Source of the DNA: Anabas testudineus
Taxonomy: Eukaryota > Chordata > Actinopteri > Anabantiformes > Anabantidae
Assembly (NCBI RefSeq): GCF_900324465.2
Contig: NC_046627.1
Coordinates: forward strand, 21,539,413 to 21,603,412
Direction: 5' to 3'
Length of the DNA: 64,000 nt
Positions 10,420 through 22,059 of the stretch are shown here, piece after piece. The notes beneath the pieces were generated by a model. The model saw only the letters and a list, made by a program, of their open reading frames with translations, had not been told where the DNA came from and searched no databases. Position 1 is the first letter of the stretch. Every line of letters begins with the position of its first letter. The position numbers and the translations under genes were made by a program.

Positions 10420-12709
10420 ATGTCTGGTAAGTCTTGGTTTCTTCTTCTTGTTATATAAAGAGTTACATTTAAAACATGTTGTAGACTAACTACTTTAATC
10501 ACTTCAGTACTGGCAATTATAACATGTAGCACCTGAGCATGCAGCTTCTTGTACTCCTGAATCAGTCACACATTTGGTACTTGTGATGCATCATTTTCAG
10601 CATTAGTGTAATTCATTTCTCTGAAAACTGGTCAAAGGACCAATAGATTAATACTGTTAATCTAAAGGAAAAACAGGAGCGTGTACACAATTTCATGGCA
10701 ATAGATGCTGGGATATTCTACTCATAACTGTAATATTAAACCTGACTGAGAACAAGACATCTGGAAACCTGGAAACATAAACATGTTTATTTATATAGCG
10801 TTTTTAACAATTGTCATTGTCGCAAAGCAGCTTTACACAACCAAAGAAACATGAACATTTGAAATTATTTTACCTTTCCACTTTAACAATATGGGTGGTT
10901 ATTTGTTAATATTTCTCACTGGATATTAAATAAATGCAGTGTTTGATTGATCATTTTCTATCTGTTAACACCACACAACATTCAAAATGCATAGTATTAA
11001 TTATGCTTTGCTCTTTGTCTCTTCTAGTGAAAGCAGCAGAGAAAAGAATTCAGATGGACAAACAGGCATCAGGAAGCATGTCACAGGAAGAGATCAATAA
11101 GGAAACATGGGTCAAATTAACAGGCCCTGCAGCAGAATCACTGGCAGAAGCATTTTCTGGGCCAGATGTCGTAGTTGTGCAAGAAACCATGGGAGTATGT
11201 GGAGGTGCAGAAGTACCATGTGTACGAGGAGCTGAAGATGGAGATCCACAAGTAACTGGAACAAATACCACCCAAACAGTGTCAGGTAAAAAGTGTTCAC
11301 TGTTAAAAACAAATAATAATGACAGGAATGAGTGATCTTTGCCCAACCTTTGATATTTCAGACCTGGACTATGGCCTGAATATGAACCTGATGGTCTATT
11401 TGAAGACTTGGCTCATTCTTTACAGTGACTTGTTTTACAGATATTTACAGATTAGTTCCTTTTTGCTTTCTTAGTGTCACCAACAAGGATTGTCATGGCT
11501 GGAACAGATGGGGCCAAGAAAAACATCAAAGGTACATTGGAGAAAAACATGTAGAGATGTTGCAGGTTGAAGGAAAAACCCTGAGTGCTTTGTGGCTACA
11601 GTGAGAGGATCCAGTGGATCTTAGTAGAGCTTTGCCGGGACACTTCTCTTCTGAGGGGACAAGTGGACCCATGCCATGCCACCCACAGCACAACAGAGGC
11701 TCTGAATGCTCTCAATGTACAGTAAGAGTCCAATACTCAGGGGTTTTCCTTTAATTTGTGAAGCTAACATATTGAAAGAGTAGGAGAGTGTCTTCAAATT
11801 GAGAATAGCCTTTTTCTCCACTCATTATTAGTTTTCACTGTAATCCATCCACTTTCCCTTTAGGCCTGTATACACACACTTTAAAATGAGCAAATCATTT
11901 TCTTCTCTGAGCCTTTACCAGTTAAATGACCAGCTTCAAGTTCAGCAGTACAGTTCACTGTAAATATCCTCTAAATATATTTCAGTTTGTTCTTAACTGA
12001 CAAACATCTTCAGACACCAAGTTGTAAAGTAAAAGTATAATAAACATATAACTACATATTAACAATACGTATAATTGTTCTGTTCTAGTGCTAAAGTCAT
12101 ACAGGATTGTCCTACTGGGAACAACTAGAGCTGGGAAAAGTAGCCTTGCTAACATCATATTTGGAGAAGATGTGTTCAAGATAAATCAGTCCACCACAGA
12201 ATGAGTGAATGTCAAGCAGAGTCCAAATCTGTTCATGGAAGAAGAATTTCTGTGATTGACAGTCCCGATTTCTTTGACACAGAAAAACCAGAGGAAGAAA
12301 TGAAGCATGAGATGATGAGGTGTATCACAGAGTGCGCTCCTGGGCCTCACGTCTTTTTCATTGTGTTTGAAGTAGACAAATTCATGGAGCAGGGACATGT
12401 CATGATCACAAAAATATGCCAACATTTCTCTGATGAAGCTTTTAAATATGCTGCAGTGGTTTTCATTCATGGTGAAGAACTCCCTAAAGGACTGAAGATT
12501 GAGGAGTTTGTGAAGCAGAGTGAATCTCTCAGTGCTCTGGTGAAGAAGTGCAGTGGTCGATGCCACTTTGTTTACAATAACTACTGGAAAAATGACAAAC
12601 AGGGTGATCGCAGGAGCAACCAGTTCCAAGTGGCAGAGCTTCTCAATACCATAGATAAGATAGTGATGCAAAACAAAGGAAGCTGCTACAGCAACAAGAA
12701 GCTGAAAGC
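10420..12709 (+). pseudogene. GIMAP pseudogene, broken and cut off by a LINE
   Basis: This is a second copy of the 5' half of the gene at 107-4219: leader 10420-10426 (ATG-TCT-G, GTAAGT), cassette 11028-11285, mini-exon 11475-11531 and a GTPase exon from 12089. In the GTPase exon a net 4-nt loss after INQSTT brings a stop at 12202-12204. The rest is open in another frame (SECQAESKS to NKKLKA, with IHGE at the G4 site) until it joins an L2 LINE at 12710. The charged linker and membrane tail are missing. Divergence from the first copy is low, so duplication and breakage are recent. Confidence 0.85.
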
Positions 12710-13245
12710 ACTCATGACTCAACTGTCTCGTCTCGGAATCAACCAAAAAGGTCTCATGTCACACCGCTCTTCAGATCTTTGCATTGGCTTCCTGTGACTT
12801 CAAGGATCAAGATCAAAGCTCTGTCTCTTGCCTACAGAGTGTTCGACTCCACAGCTCCATCTTATCTCAGTTCAATAATTCAGATCTACATCCCCTTCAA
12901 CAGTGAATGATGTCTGGTGGTACCAGCACCACGGAGTCGATGCCAAGGAAAACTCTTCGGCTCAGTGATCCCACGATGGTGGAATGAGCTGCCTATCTCT
13001 GCACGCTCAGCCACCTCACTTTAAATATTAAAAAAACAGCTGAAAACAAAACTTTTTCACATCTTCCTGTGCACAAAAAAAAAATCACTTTTCTGCTCTT
13101 TTGTTCTCACACCTCTTGAAACAGAAACACTTTTTTGATAGCACTTTGCTTTGATGTTTTTTCTCCTTGATTTTGTTTGCTTGCCTTGTTCCTCACTTGT
13201 AAGTTGCTTTGGATAAAAGCGTCTGCTAAATGACTAAATGTAGGC
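12710..13245 (+). mobile_element. L2-clade LINE, 3' fragment
   Basis: It encodes decayed C-terminal ORF2 sequence (LHWLPVTSRIKIKALSLAYR, then PRWWNELPISARSATSL), followed by a 3' UTR ending in the L2 hallmark GTTGCTTTGGATAAAAGCGT...TGCTAAATGACTAAATG. It is 5'-truncated, as is usual for LINEs. Its left edge is the exact point where the GIMAP pseudogene is lost. Confidence 0.85.
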
Positions 13246-13444
13246 ATGGCATGAAAAAAATAAAAGTGGTTCATTCAGTGTCAATCATGATCTGTGACCT
13301 GTATAATGTTTCCCAGTAATATGAAAAAATTATTAAAATAATGAATAATCTTTAATTTTTGCCTGTTTACGTCTTTTTCACACATTCCTCTCTTAGTTAG
13401 GAGTAGGAATACATCACACAGGACATAAATACTGCACAAATTTT

Positions 13445-14402
13445 GTGTTCAGCAATCTAACTTTGTGGATTTGTTTGAAAATATTTTCAAATGAAATCAT
13501 TCAAACCTGGACAATGTCATGACAGTCTTATACATTTTGACTGACGGTGGTTAATGTTGATTAGTGTACAGAGTAAATGTAAAACATTACATTACATACC
13601 CACCCCCTCCACATGTCAGTCACACACACACATGCAACTGAAAGTAAAACTAAAGTAAAAGAGCTGCACCAGAGAAGACACTGCAAAGGTCCGAAAGACA
13701 CAGTTTTTTTACTGCTTACTAATTTCCACATGAACAATATGGCTGGTAGGTCTTGGTTTCTTCTTCTTGTTATATAAAGAGTTACATTTAAAACATGTTG
13801 TAGACTAACTACTTTGAACAGTTCAGTACTGGCAAGTATAACACGTAGCATACGAGCATGCAGCCTCCTGTACTCCTGAATCAGCCACATGTTTGGTATT
13901 TGTGATGCATCATTTTCAGCATTAGTGTTATTCATATCTCTGAAAACTGGTCACAGGACCAATAGGTTAATAATGTTAATATGAAGCGTGTGTGTACAAA
14001 GTGTGTGTACAACTTCATGACAATAAATGTTCGGATATTTTACTCATAACTGCAAACTTAAACCTCGTGGTGACATAAGACAGAACAGGATTTCTAGGAT
14101 CTTACACCTGGAAACATACGTTTTAATATTTAATAATATTTTGTTTGATCATCTAGATGCAGGCACAACTTGTACAGTAATTATAAAGTACATGGTCTCT
14201 ATAGTTGTAGTAAAAGAAGTGAAGAAAGAAATACAGAAAGAGGAAGTGTGCATTTAGCATCATCAAGAAACTTGTCACAGAAGGAGAGCAACTATAGTTG
14301 TGAGGCTTCATGGCACCAGATGGCGCAATAGTAATAACAGGAAGAGCACATGATAAGAGAAACAGTGAAAATACCATCTAGACGAGAAGCTTACGAAGAT
14401 GT
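13445..14402 (+). repeat. Segmental duplication, copy 1 (with leader exon 13739-13745)
   Basis: Nearly identical to 19270-20226 at a constant offset of about 5824 bp; I count only a handful of differences. It includes a GIMAP leader exon (ATG-GCT-G, donor GTAGGT at 13739-13745) and the decayed tail exon at 14190-14402. The next GTPase exon downstream is at 17251, so this leader may serve that gene across a 3.5 kb intron. Confidence 0.8.
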
Positions 14403-14774
14403 ACAAGTAAATAATCACAGCAACATCAGTCTCCACACTGTTTATTGAGGATTAAAAATAATGTTTGTTTTTATTTTATCTCTGAAAAATAAACAGTACA
14501 GAAACTGAAACATGAAACATTTATTTAATGTCATTTGAACAGATAACATTTTCCTAACAAGATAACTGGAGAAGATGACTTGTGAAATATAATGTTAGGA
14601 CACCTGGGGGCAGTCTCATATTTTGATTAGTTTGACACTGAGGGAAGTAATTATTACACCCCCACCCCGTCCACACACACACACACGTCAAACAGCAAGT
14701 GAAAGTGAAACTAGAATAAAGGAATCTGAGAGGCATACAATCGAACATTTGAAATTATTTTGACCTTTCACTAA

Positions 14775-14905
14775 TTTCCACAACATGTCAAACACATGAT
14801 AGATATTAATGAAACAAATGGTTCATCTAGATGACATTAAAATTTAAATACATTAACAGTGATTATTGTACTACTGCAAGTTTCCGAACCACTGATACTT
14901 TGTGG
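14775..14905. mobile_element. MITE fragment related to the element at 25633-25890
   Basis: It contains CAAACACATGATAGATATTA and, in inverse order, the inner part (TACAATAATCACTGTTAATG type on the - strand) of the palindromic element at 25633-25890. It is only partial, with no terminal repeat pair. Confidence 0.45.
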
Positions 14906-14984
14906 ACGTCTGCCCCACAAAGTGCTCCACAACCACACCCAACAACTGATTACTAGATGTAGGAAAACAGAAATTTACAGAAAT

Positions 14985-15235
14985 GCTTGACTAAATAAAT
15001 AGATTTTTTAGCCTAGACTTAAATACTGAGACTGTGTCTGAGTCCCGAATGCTATTTGGAAGGCTATTCCATAACTTAGGGCTTTGTAATAAAAAACTCT
15101 GCCTCCAGCTATAGTTTTCATGATACAAGGTACTGACCGGTAGCCTGCATCCTTTGATCAAAGTCAGTGTAGGAATTTTGCACGCTATTAGACACATTAT
15201 TACATTACGTAGTATGTTGGCAGATACTTTCATCT
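14985..15235 (-). mobile_element. Non-LTR LINE fragment, C-terminal ORF end
   Basis: The - strand frame ends SPKLWNSLPNSIRDSDTVS...FKSRLKNLFI. This is the usual C-terminal motif of the reverse-transcriptase ORF in L2/CR1-type LINEs (KLWNSLP followed by FKxxLKxxLF). It is 5'-truncated. The subfamily differs from the element at 12710-13245. Confidence 0.65.
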
Positions 15236-15674
15236 AAATGAAACTAACATGTCAAAAATAACATTCTTGTCTAACAAGCATGATTGTTGTACATCATTAA
15301 ATTTTATGTATGCTATAAAAGTTGTAATGAAATACATTACAGTGTCTTACAACTAAAGAAAAGTCTTGTCTAAAGAAAAGAAACAAAGTAATTTGGAGCT
15401 TGAGTGTATCAAATAGGAGTGCGGACCCGAAAGCAGGATCTGAGCCAGGCTGGAGAACCAGTGTTCTTTATTTGGCAGGCAGGACGCAAACAGAGAAATG
15501 AACAGCATAAACTAAGGACTCTGCAGTAACAGGAGAGTAAACGAGATGCATGGAGACTGAAGAGTTGGACGAATAGTATCTGAAATGAGAAGGGGACCAT
15601 AGATGAGACAACAGACATGAATGGAAGAAAACACAATGTGCTGAAATGGTGACATTGGGTAGCTTTTTTCAGAT

Positions 15675-15930
15675 TAGAATTCGATTTTATTTGTATAGCG
15701 CCAATTCACAACAGAAGTCATTTCAAGGCACGTTACAGTGTAAGGGTTAAGACCTTACAGAGAATAATTATACAAAATTGATGTAGAAAACCCAGCAATC
15801 TCACTTAAGCTAGCTTTAGGCAACAGTGGAGAGGAAAAACTCCCTTTAGAGGAAGAAACCTCCAGCAGAACCAGGCTCATAGTGGGTGGCCAACTGCCTC
15901 AACCGGTAGGAGTGAGTGGAATGAGGAGAG
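15675..15930. repeat. Dispersed teleost repeat (TTTGTATAGCGCCAATTCACA type)
   Basis: It carries ATTTGTATAGCGCCAATTCA and the downstream CTCCCTTTAGAGGAAGAAAC...CAGAACCAGGCTC block that is scattered through fish genomes. The family is not assigned. Confidence 0.6.
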
Positions 15931-15939
15931 AGAAAAGAA

Positions 15940-17245
15940 CAGCAGGCACAAAAACAACAACAATCTGCCTTTTTCTTGTTTCATTTTAAAAATCTTAAAT
16001 GAAATGTCTTGTTGGTTTAAGGAATGCCTCAAAACCCCAAAAATTATATTCATAAAAGCTTAGAACTTGTGTTTGTATGTTCCCAGATACATGCATTGGC
16101 AGTATTGACATATAATGTTAATTGATATTTGCTAATGTTTATGGAACGTAAATGTATGAAAAACTAAATTAGATCTGTTCAATCGACTGACACACTGGAG
16201 AACACAAAGAAAACCCAACATTCATTTAGTTTTTATTTATAGGACACACAGGCACTCTGGTCTCGGTGAGAGAGCTAGTGTGTTCATTGAGCCTCTGTTT
16301 ATCGATGGTATGCACATAACGTCAGAATGATTAAGTCAATGTGGTGCAATGAGTGGAAATACTTATTTGAGTGGCAGCAGAGTTTCAAAACTGTATTCTG
16401 GGAAAATTATACAGCTTTTCAAGTTTCAGGGAACCAGTCTCTCCTCAGGCTCCCTCCTCATAGTTGTGTCTTAAATGAACAGGCTCTGCGTTAGCATCAT
16501 TGATGAAAACTTTTTTTGCAGCAGTTGTTGGAGTTCTGTAGGAAATTATGAGGCTGAGTTGAGACCTAAGACCTTATCAACATGATCAATACTTTTTTAA
16601 AAACCTGTTGTCTTGACCGGAAATACACTGATGTATTCTGCCACATAGAGGATCAACATTCCAATGCAGGCACTGGAAGGGCTTTTTATACGTTTTAAAA
16701 ATGGCACCTATCATTAAATCATTAATACACTTTTTACAGGATGATCTTTGCTAATTTTTTAAAATGTTATAGTAGGAATAAGCTTCATTTTGTTATTGTT
16801 TCAAAAATAAATAGTTTCTTTTTTGAAACAATAAATAATTACTGTCTTTATATTAGCTACAGTTAAATAGTGTTACAGATGTGTGTATCAAATTTGTGGA
16901 GAAGATTTTTAACCACCTTCTACCTACTATCTGCCAAACCACCCAATGTATCAAAAATTATACAAAAATATTGCAAAATATTTTTGGGGGATTGTTGTTA
17001 AAAGGTTTAATAAACACCATAGTTTCAAACAATTTGACTTTTCTGGCTAGTTTTTGATATGTCTGACTTTACACGGTCCATTATAACCAATTGCTAAATG
17101 TGTTTTTTTGAGATGAATGCATTCTATTTTAATAACAATTATTGATGAGTTTTTTTTCTTCTGTGAGCTTTTTTGTTTACTCTTTACTTAAAAAAAAATT
17201 ATAATATTTGTTGTAAAACAATGTAATACATACAAACCATTATTC
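15940..17245. other. Noncoding, no gene seen
   Basis: AT-rich DNA between repeat debris and the GTPase exon at 17251, with no splice-flanked coding segment. The stretch 15410-15640 also looks repeat-derived but I cannot classify it. Confidence 0.45.
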
Positions 17246-17250
17246 TTCAG

Positions 17251-18236
17251 CCCCAAACAGAAGGAGGATTGTCCTACTGGGAAAAACTGGAGCTGGAAAG
17301 AGCAGCGTGGCCAACACCATATTTGGAGAAGAAGTTTTCAAGATCAACCACACTTTCAACTCAGAAACTCAGACATGTCAAACCAAAACTGGTTCTGTCA
17401 ACGGAAAAGAAATTACTCTCATTGACACTCCTGGTTTCTTTGACAGCAGCAACGCTGAGGAGGAAATAAAGCGGGAGATAGTGAGGTGTATCACAGAGTG
17501 CGCTCCTGGGCCTCATGCTTTTCTCATTATGTTCAAAGTGGAGAAATTCACAGAGCAAGAGAAGGCTGTCGTCACTAAAATATGTGAATACTTCTCTGAA
17601 GACGTTTTCAAATACACAACAGTTCTCTTCACCCATGGTGACCAGATCCCAGATGGACAGACAATCAACGATGTTGTTAAAGACAATGAGAGTGTGTGTG
17701 ATCTGGTGAAGAAGTGTGGCGGCCGGTGCCATGTCATAGATAATAAATACTGGAACAAAACCTCAGAAGATCAATACAGGACCAATAGGTTCCAGGTGGA
17801 GGAGCTCTTAAAAACAATAGACAAGATGGTGATGGAAAACAGTGGAGGCTACTACACCAATGAGATGCTACAAGAAGTGCAGGCAAAAATACAACAAGAG
17901 GAAGAAAATATTAGACAGTCAGCAGGAAACATGTCAGAGGAAGAGATCACAAGGCGGGCTAAGAAGAACGTCTTTAAGGAGTTTGTGATCAGAGTCGCAG
18001 GTGTTTGTAAAGATGTTTTGCTGGGAGCCTTATTTGGCGCATGGGAGATGGTCATGTTAGTTTGTAATATTTTAAGGACAAGTATTAAATCAGCAGAAGC
18101 AGCAGCAGAACAAGCAGCTGTAGCAGCAGCAGATGCTATAAAAGGGACCAGAATGTTGTTTGACATGACTTGCTGCTCCCGTGGGAGAAGCATCAAAGAA
18201 GGCAGCAGCAGCTGTCAATGTTACATTTTTCAATAA
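17251..18236 (+). CDS. GIMAP GTPase with frameshifted C-terminus
   Basis: Main exon with acceptor TTCTTCAG, phase 1. With a MA-type leader (candidate 13739-13745) it gives 330 aa. G1 is GKTGAGKS, G3 DTPGFFD, family box ECAPGPHAFLIM, G4 THGD, G5 region CGGRCHVIDNKYW, all intact. After the helix QAKIQQEEEN and NMSEEEI comes the hydrophobic LLGALFGAWEMVMLVCNI. Compared with its sister at 5438-8618, the tail loses the repeat array and shifts frame near 18165. The sister's ASKKAAAAVTDE is replaced by RSIKEGSSSCQ and the frame ends at 18236, while DNA matching the sister's final KKSQ-stop lies out of frame just beyond. The GTPase core should be functional; the end is a degenerate version of the family tail. 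Confidence 0.85.
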
Positions 18237-18239
18237 GCA

Positions 18240-19070
18240 CTAGATGTTGCAACACAGCATCAGAGCTAATGGTCAAAAAGAGTCAATAAACAGCTGTGAG
18301 TGTGAAAAAAGGGGAAAGAATTAAAGTCAGACTGCATGGAAACCTTAGAAACATTAATAAATGAAAAAAACTATTATAGGGAAGATTATTTTAGTCATAA
18401 AAATCATAAATGTAATGTGTATTTCTAAAATAAAAAATAATAATTATATGAAATACTTTCCTTTCTGCAAAGATTTTGAGTTCTTCTTTCTTTTCATTTG
18501 GTGTTTCAAAAACTGAAACAGAATATCTGAGTAAATAATTTATGGCGCATTACCACTGAGGCAAATCTTGGAATTAAAAAGAAGTCTGACATGGACTGAG
18601 TGAAAATACCTCCCAGTTTAAACAATTAAAATTATAACAAATAATGTTTATTATTCATGTTGTCGAAAATCATTAATTTGCTCTAAAATCTGATTTAAAG
18701 ACAAAATGGGCCTAAGCCACCTGAAGACCCTTAAATGTACATATGAACAATTTAATAGTTACTAAAAGGCACTGAAAAAATTTAAACATTGCTGTTGTTC
18801 ATTCAATGTAAACATCTTAAAATTGTTTATTGTTGTAGCTGGAAATTTAATTTTAGACCTTGGTCAAAGGATCAACCTTGGATTAAAGTTGATGGTTAAG
18901 AACAAACAGAAATTCCCAGTTTGTTATTTAGTATTATCTTAGTATTTATCAGCTGTTCTGGTTGTTAAAAAGGTAATTATACAGTAGATAAAAGATATTT
19001 AAGACACAAATGATTAGGTGATATAGATCACTAATTTCTGCGATGAGTTAAGTTGGCTTCTAATTGTAAT
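18240..19070. other. Noncoding 3' flank, no gene seen
   Basis: AT-rich DNA holding the out-of-frame remnant of the sister gene's C-terminus at about 18262-18290, then nothing recognisable up to the GTPase fragment at 19078. Confidence 0.5.
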
Positions 19071-19077
19071 TAACTTA

Positions 19078-19172
19078 ATGAATCTCTCAGTGATCTGGTG
19101 AAGAAGTGCAGTGGCCGATGCCACGTTGTTTACAATAACTACTGAAAAAATGACAAACAGGGTGATCGCAGG
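19078..19172 (+). pseudogene. Solitary 95-bp GIMAP GTPase fragment
   Basis: It encodes NESLSDLVKKCSGRCHVVYN and then a stop where paralogues have Trp (NNYW), followed by KNDKQGDRR. It matches the inside of the GTPase exons at 20607 and 2520 almost base for base, but no flanking exon sequence is present. It is the trace of a deleted copy or of a small insertion by recombination. Confidence 0.85.
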
Positions 19173-19269
19173 GGTTAATCATTTGTTGACACTTTTCTGT
19201 ATATTAATCTGATATTACAATGAGGTACATAATGGAAATTCTGAGTTTGGTTAAAGAAATTTTGTGTTT

Positions 19270-20226
19270 TGTGTTCAGCAATCTAACTTTCTAGATTTCT
19301 TTGAAAATGTTTTCAAATGAAATTATTCAAACCTGGACAATGTCATGACAGTCTTATACATTTTGACTGACGGTGGTTAATGTTGATTAGTGTACAGAGT
19401 AAATGTAAAACATTACATTACATACCCACCCCCTCCACATGTCAGTCACACACACATGCAACTGAAAGTAAAACTAAAGTAAAAGAGCTGCACCAGAGAA
19501 GACACTGCAAAGGTCTGAAAGACACAGTTTTTTTACTGCTTACTAATTTCCACATGAACAATATGGCTGGTAGGTCTTGGTTTCTTCTTCTTGTTATATA
19601 AAGAGTTACATTTAAAACATGTTGTAGACTAACTACTTTGAACAGTTCAGTACTGGCAAGTATAACACGTAGCATACGAGCATGCAGCCTCCTGTACTCC
19701 TGAATCAGCCACATGTTTGGTATTTGTGATGCATCATTTTCAGCATTAGTGTTATTCATATCTCTGAAAACTGGTCACAGGACCAATAGGTTAATAATGT
19801 TAATATGAGGCGTGTGTGTACAAAGTGTGTGTACAACTTCATGACAATAAATGTTCGGATATTTTACTCATAACTGCAAACTTAAACCTCGTGGTGACAT
19901 AAGACAGAACAGGATTTCCAGGATCTTACACCTGGAAACATACGTTTTAATATTTAATAATATTTTGTTTGATCATCTAGATGCAGGCACAACTTGTACA
20001 GTAATTATAAAGTACATGGTCTCTATAGTTGTAGTAAAAGAAGTGAAGAAAGAAATACAGAAAGAGGAAGTGTGCATTTAGCATCATCAAGAAACTTGTC
20101 ACAGAAGGAGAGCAACTATAGTTGTGAGGCTTCATGGCACCAGATGGCGCAATAGTAATAACAGGAAGAGCACATGATAAGAGAAACAGTGAAAATACCA
20201 TCTAGACGAGAAGCTGACGAAGATGT
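19270..20226 (+). repeat. Segmental duplication, copy 2
   Basis: Counterpart of 13445-14402. It contains the leader exon 19563-19569 of the next GIMAP gene and a decayed tail exon at 20014-20226. The very low divergence implies recent duplication or gene conversion. Confidence 0.8.
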
Positions 20227-21886
20227 ACAAGTAAGGATGAATTACTGAATTGTTTATCTCTGAAAAATACTGAAAAAACTAGTACAAAAAAGTACAGAAA
20301 CCGAAACATGAAACATTTATTTAATGTAATTTGAACAGATAACATTTTCCTAACAAGATAACTGGAGAAATTACTTGTACAATATAATGTTGGGACACCT
20401 GGGGGCAGTCTCATATTAGATTCAGTTTGACACTGAGGGAAGTAATTATTACACCCCCACTCCGTTCATGTTCAGCAGTCATGTGTGACTGTAAATATCC
20501 TCTAAATATATTTCAGTGTGTTTTTAACAAACAGACATCTTGTAAAGTAAAAGTATAATCAACATATAACTACATATTAACCATATGTATAATAGTTCTG
20601 TTCTAGTGCTAAAGTCATACAGGATTGTCCTACTGGGAACAACTAGAGCTGGGAAAAGTAGCCTTGCTAACATCATATTTGGAGAAGATGTGTTCAAGAT
20701 AAATCAGTCCACCACTGGCAAAACAAGTGAATATCAAGCAGAGTCCAAATCTGTTCATGGAAGAAGAATTTCTGTGATTGACACTCCCGATTTCTTTGAC
20801 ACAGAAAAACCAGAGGAAGAAATGAAGCATGTGATGATGAGGTGTATCACAGAGTGCGCTCCTGGGCCTCACGTCTTTCTCATTGTGTTTGAAGTAGACA
20901 AATTCATGGAGCAGGGACATGTCATGATCACAAAAATATGTCAATATTTCTCCGATGAAGCTTTTAAATATGCTGCAGTGGTTTTCACTCATGGTGAACA
21001 ACTCCCTAAAGGACTGAAGATTGAGGAGTTTGTGAAGCAGAGTGAATCTCTCAGTACTCTGGTGAAGAAGTGCAGTGGTCGATGCCACGTTGTTTACAAT
21101 AACTACTGGAAAAATGACAAACAGGGTGATCGCAGGAGCAACCAGTTCCAGGTGGCAGAGCTTCTCAATACCATAGATAAGATAGTGATGCAAAACAAAG
21201 GAAGCTGCTACAGCAAAAAGAAGCTGAAAGCAGTGAAAAGAGAAACAGATGAAGGAAACATGCCACAAGGAGACGTCAGCAAAACAGCTGTGAACAGTGT
21301 CTCCAGGAATGTGTGGTTCAGATTAACAGGTCCTGCAGCAGAGTCCTTGGCTGAAGCTTTTTTTACACCAACCGTTGTAGTTTTGCAAGGTGGACAACAA
21401 AAAGGAGCAGATGTAGCAACGAATGATGATTCAAGAGAAACAGATGAAAAAGATGCAAAAAAAATAGAAGAAAAAACTGAAACTGAAGACGAAGACATAA
21501 AGGAAGAAGAGAAAAATAAAGAAAAGACAAACAGAGAGGATGCAAAAGTAAAAAATACAAAATCACCAGCAGGTGGTGGTGGATTTTGGCGTTTCATGAG
21601 TAGTGTGTTTGGCTTGTTAGGATCAGCACTTGCAGCAACATTTTTACCTTTAGCATTAGGGCTGGGACATACAGTCCAGGCTGCAGTTCAATATGTAAGA
21701 CCCCTGAGCAGACTATCGTCAGTGATAGGAAAAATGGTGCAAGCTGCAGCAGGAATAATAGGAATAATAGGAGCAGCAGCAGCAGTAGCAAAGGTGGGAG
21801 TATGGATATACAAAACAATACGTTTCTTAATAAAAGTATATAATAAATGCAAAGAAATTTTCAAAACCTTGCAGGACCACATATGA
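19563..21886 (+). CDS. GIMAP GTPase with nonsense-truncated hydrophobic tail
   Basis: Leader 19563-19569 (ATG-GCT-G, donor GTAGGT) joins exon 20607-21886 (acceptor TTCTAG), phase 1, 428 aa. It is closely related to the gene at 107-4219. G1 is GTTRAGKS, G3 reads DTPD (glycine lost), family box ECAPGPHVFLIV, G4 THGE. The charged linker is shorter, with one EEKTETED block, and a GGGG spacer precedes the hydrophobic tail (LLGSALAATFLPLALGLG, AAAGIIGIIGAAAAV). The frame stops at TGA 21884-21886, where the relative has GGA (Gly). Directly after this stop 56 further codons stay open in the same frame to TAA 22055-22057, reading LLVIVFYLLLFLSF and ETLLLMFGVLILLLLTV. The tail has one hydrophobic module, not two, because of a deletion between the repeats. 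Confidence 0.8.
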
Positions 21887-22059
21887 ACCATTTTACAACA
21901 TAAAGGAATAATATTACTTGTGATTGTATTCTATTTATTGCTGTTTTTATCATTTTGCATCCAGGAACCAATTACTGAGACTCTACTCTTAATGTTTGGA
22001 GTATTAATATTACTTTTGTTGACAGTGGATTCAGGGGTTAGGGTGAGGTTTGAGTAACT

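Noticed and set aside
12201-12797. Independent 198-codon gene starting at 12201
   Set aside because: It is the second half of a broken GIMAP exon running into LINE sequence; it lacks the P-loop.
15410-15640. Repeat-like stretch with a GAACCAGTGTTCTTTATTTG-type motif
   Set aside because: It resembles dispersed elements, but I could not define ends or class, so no element is called.
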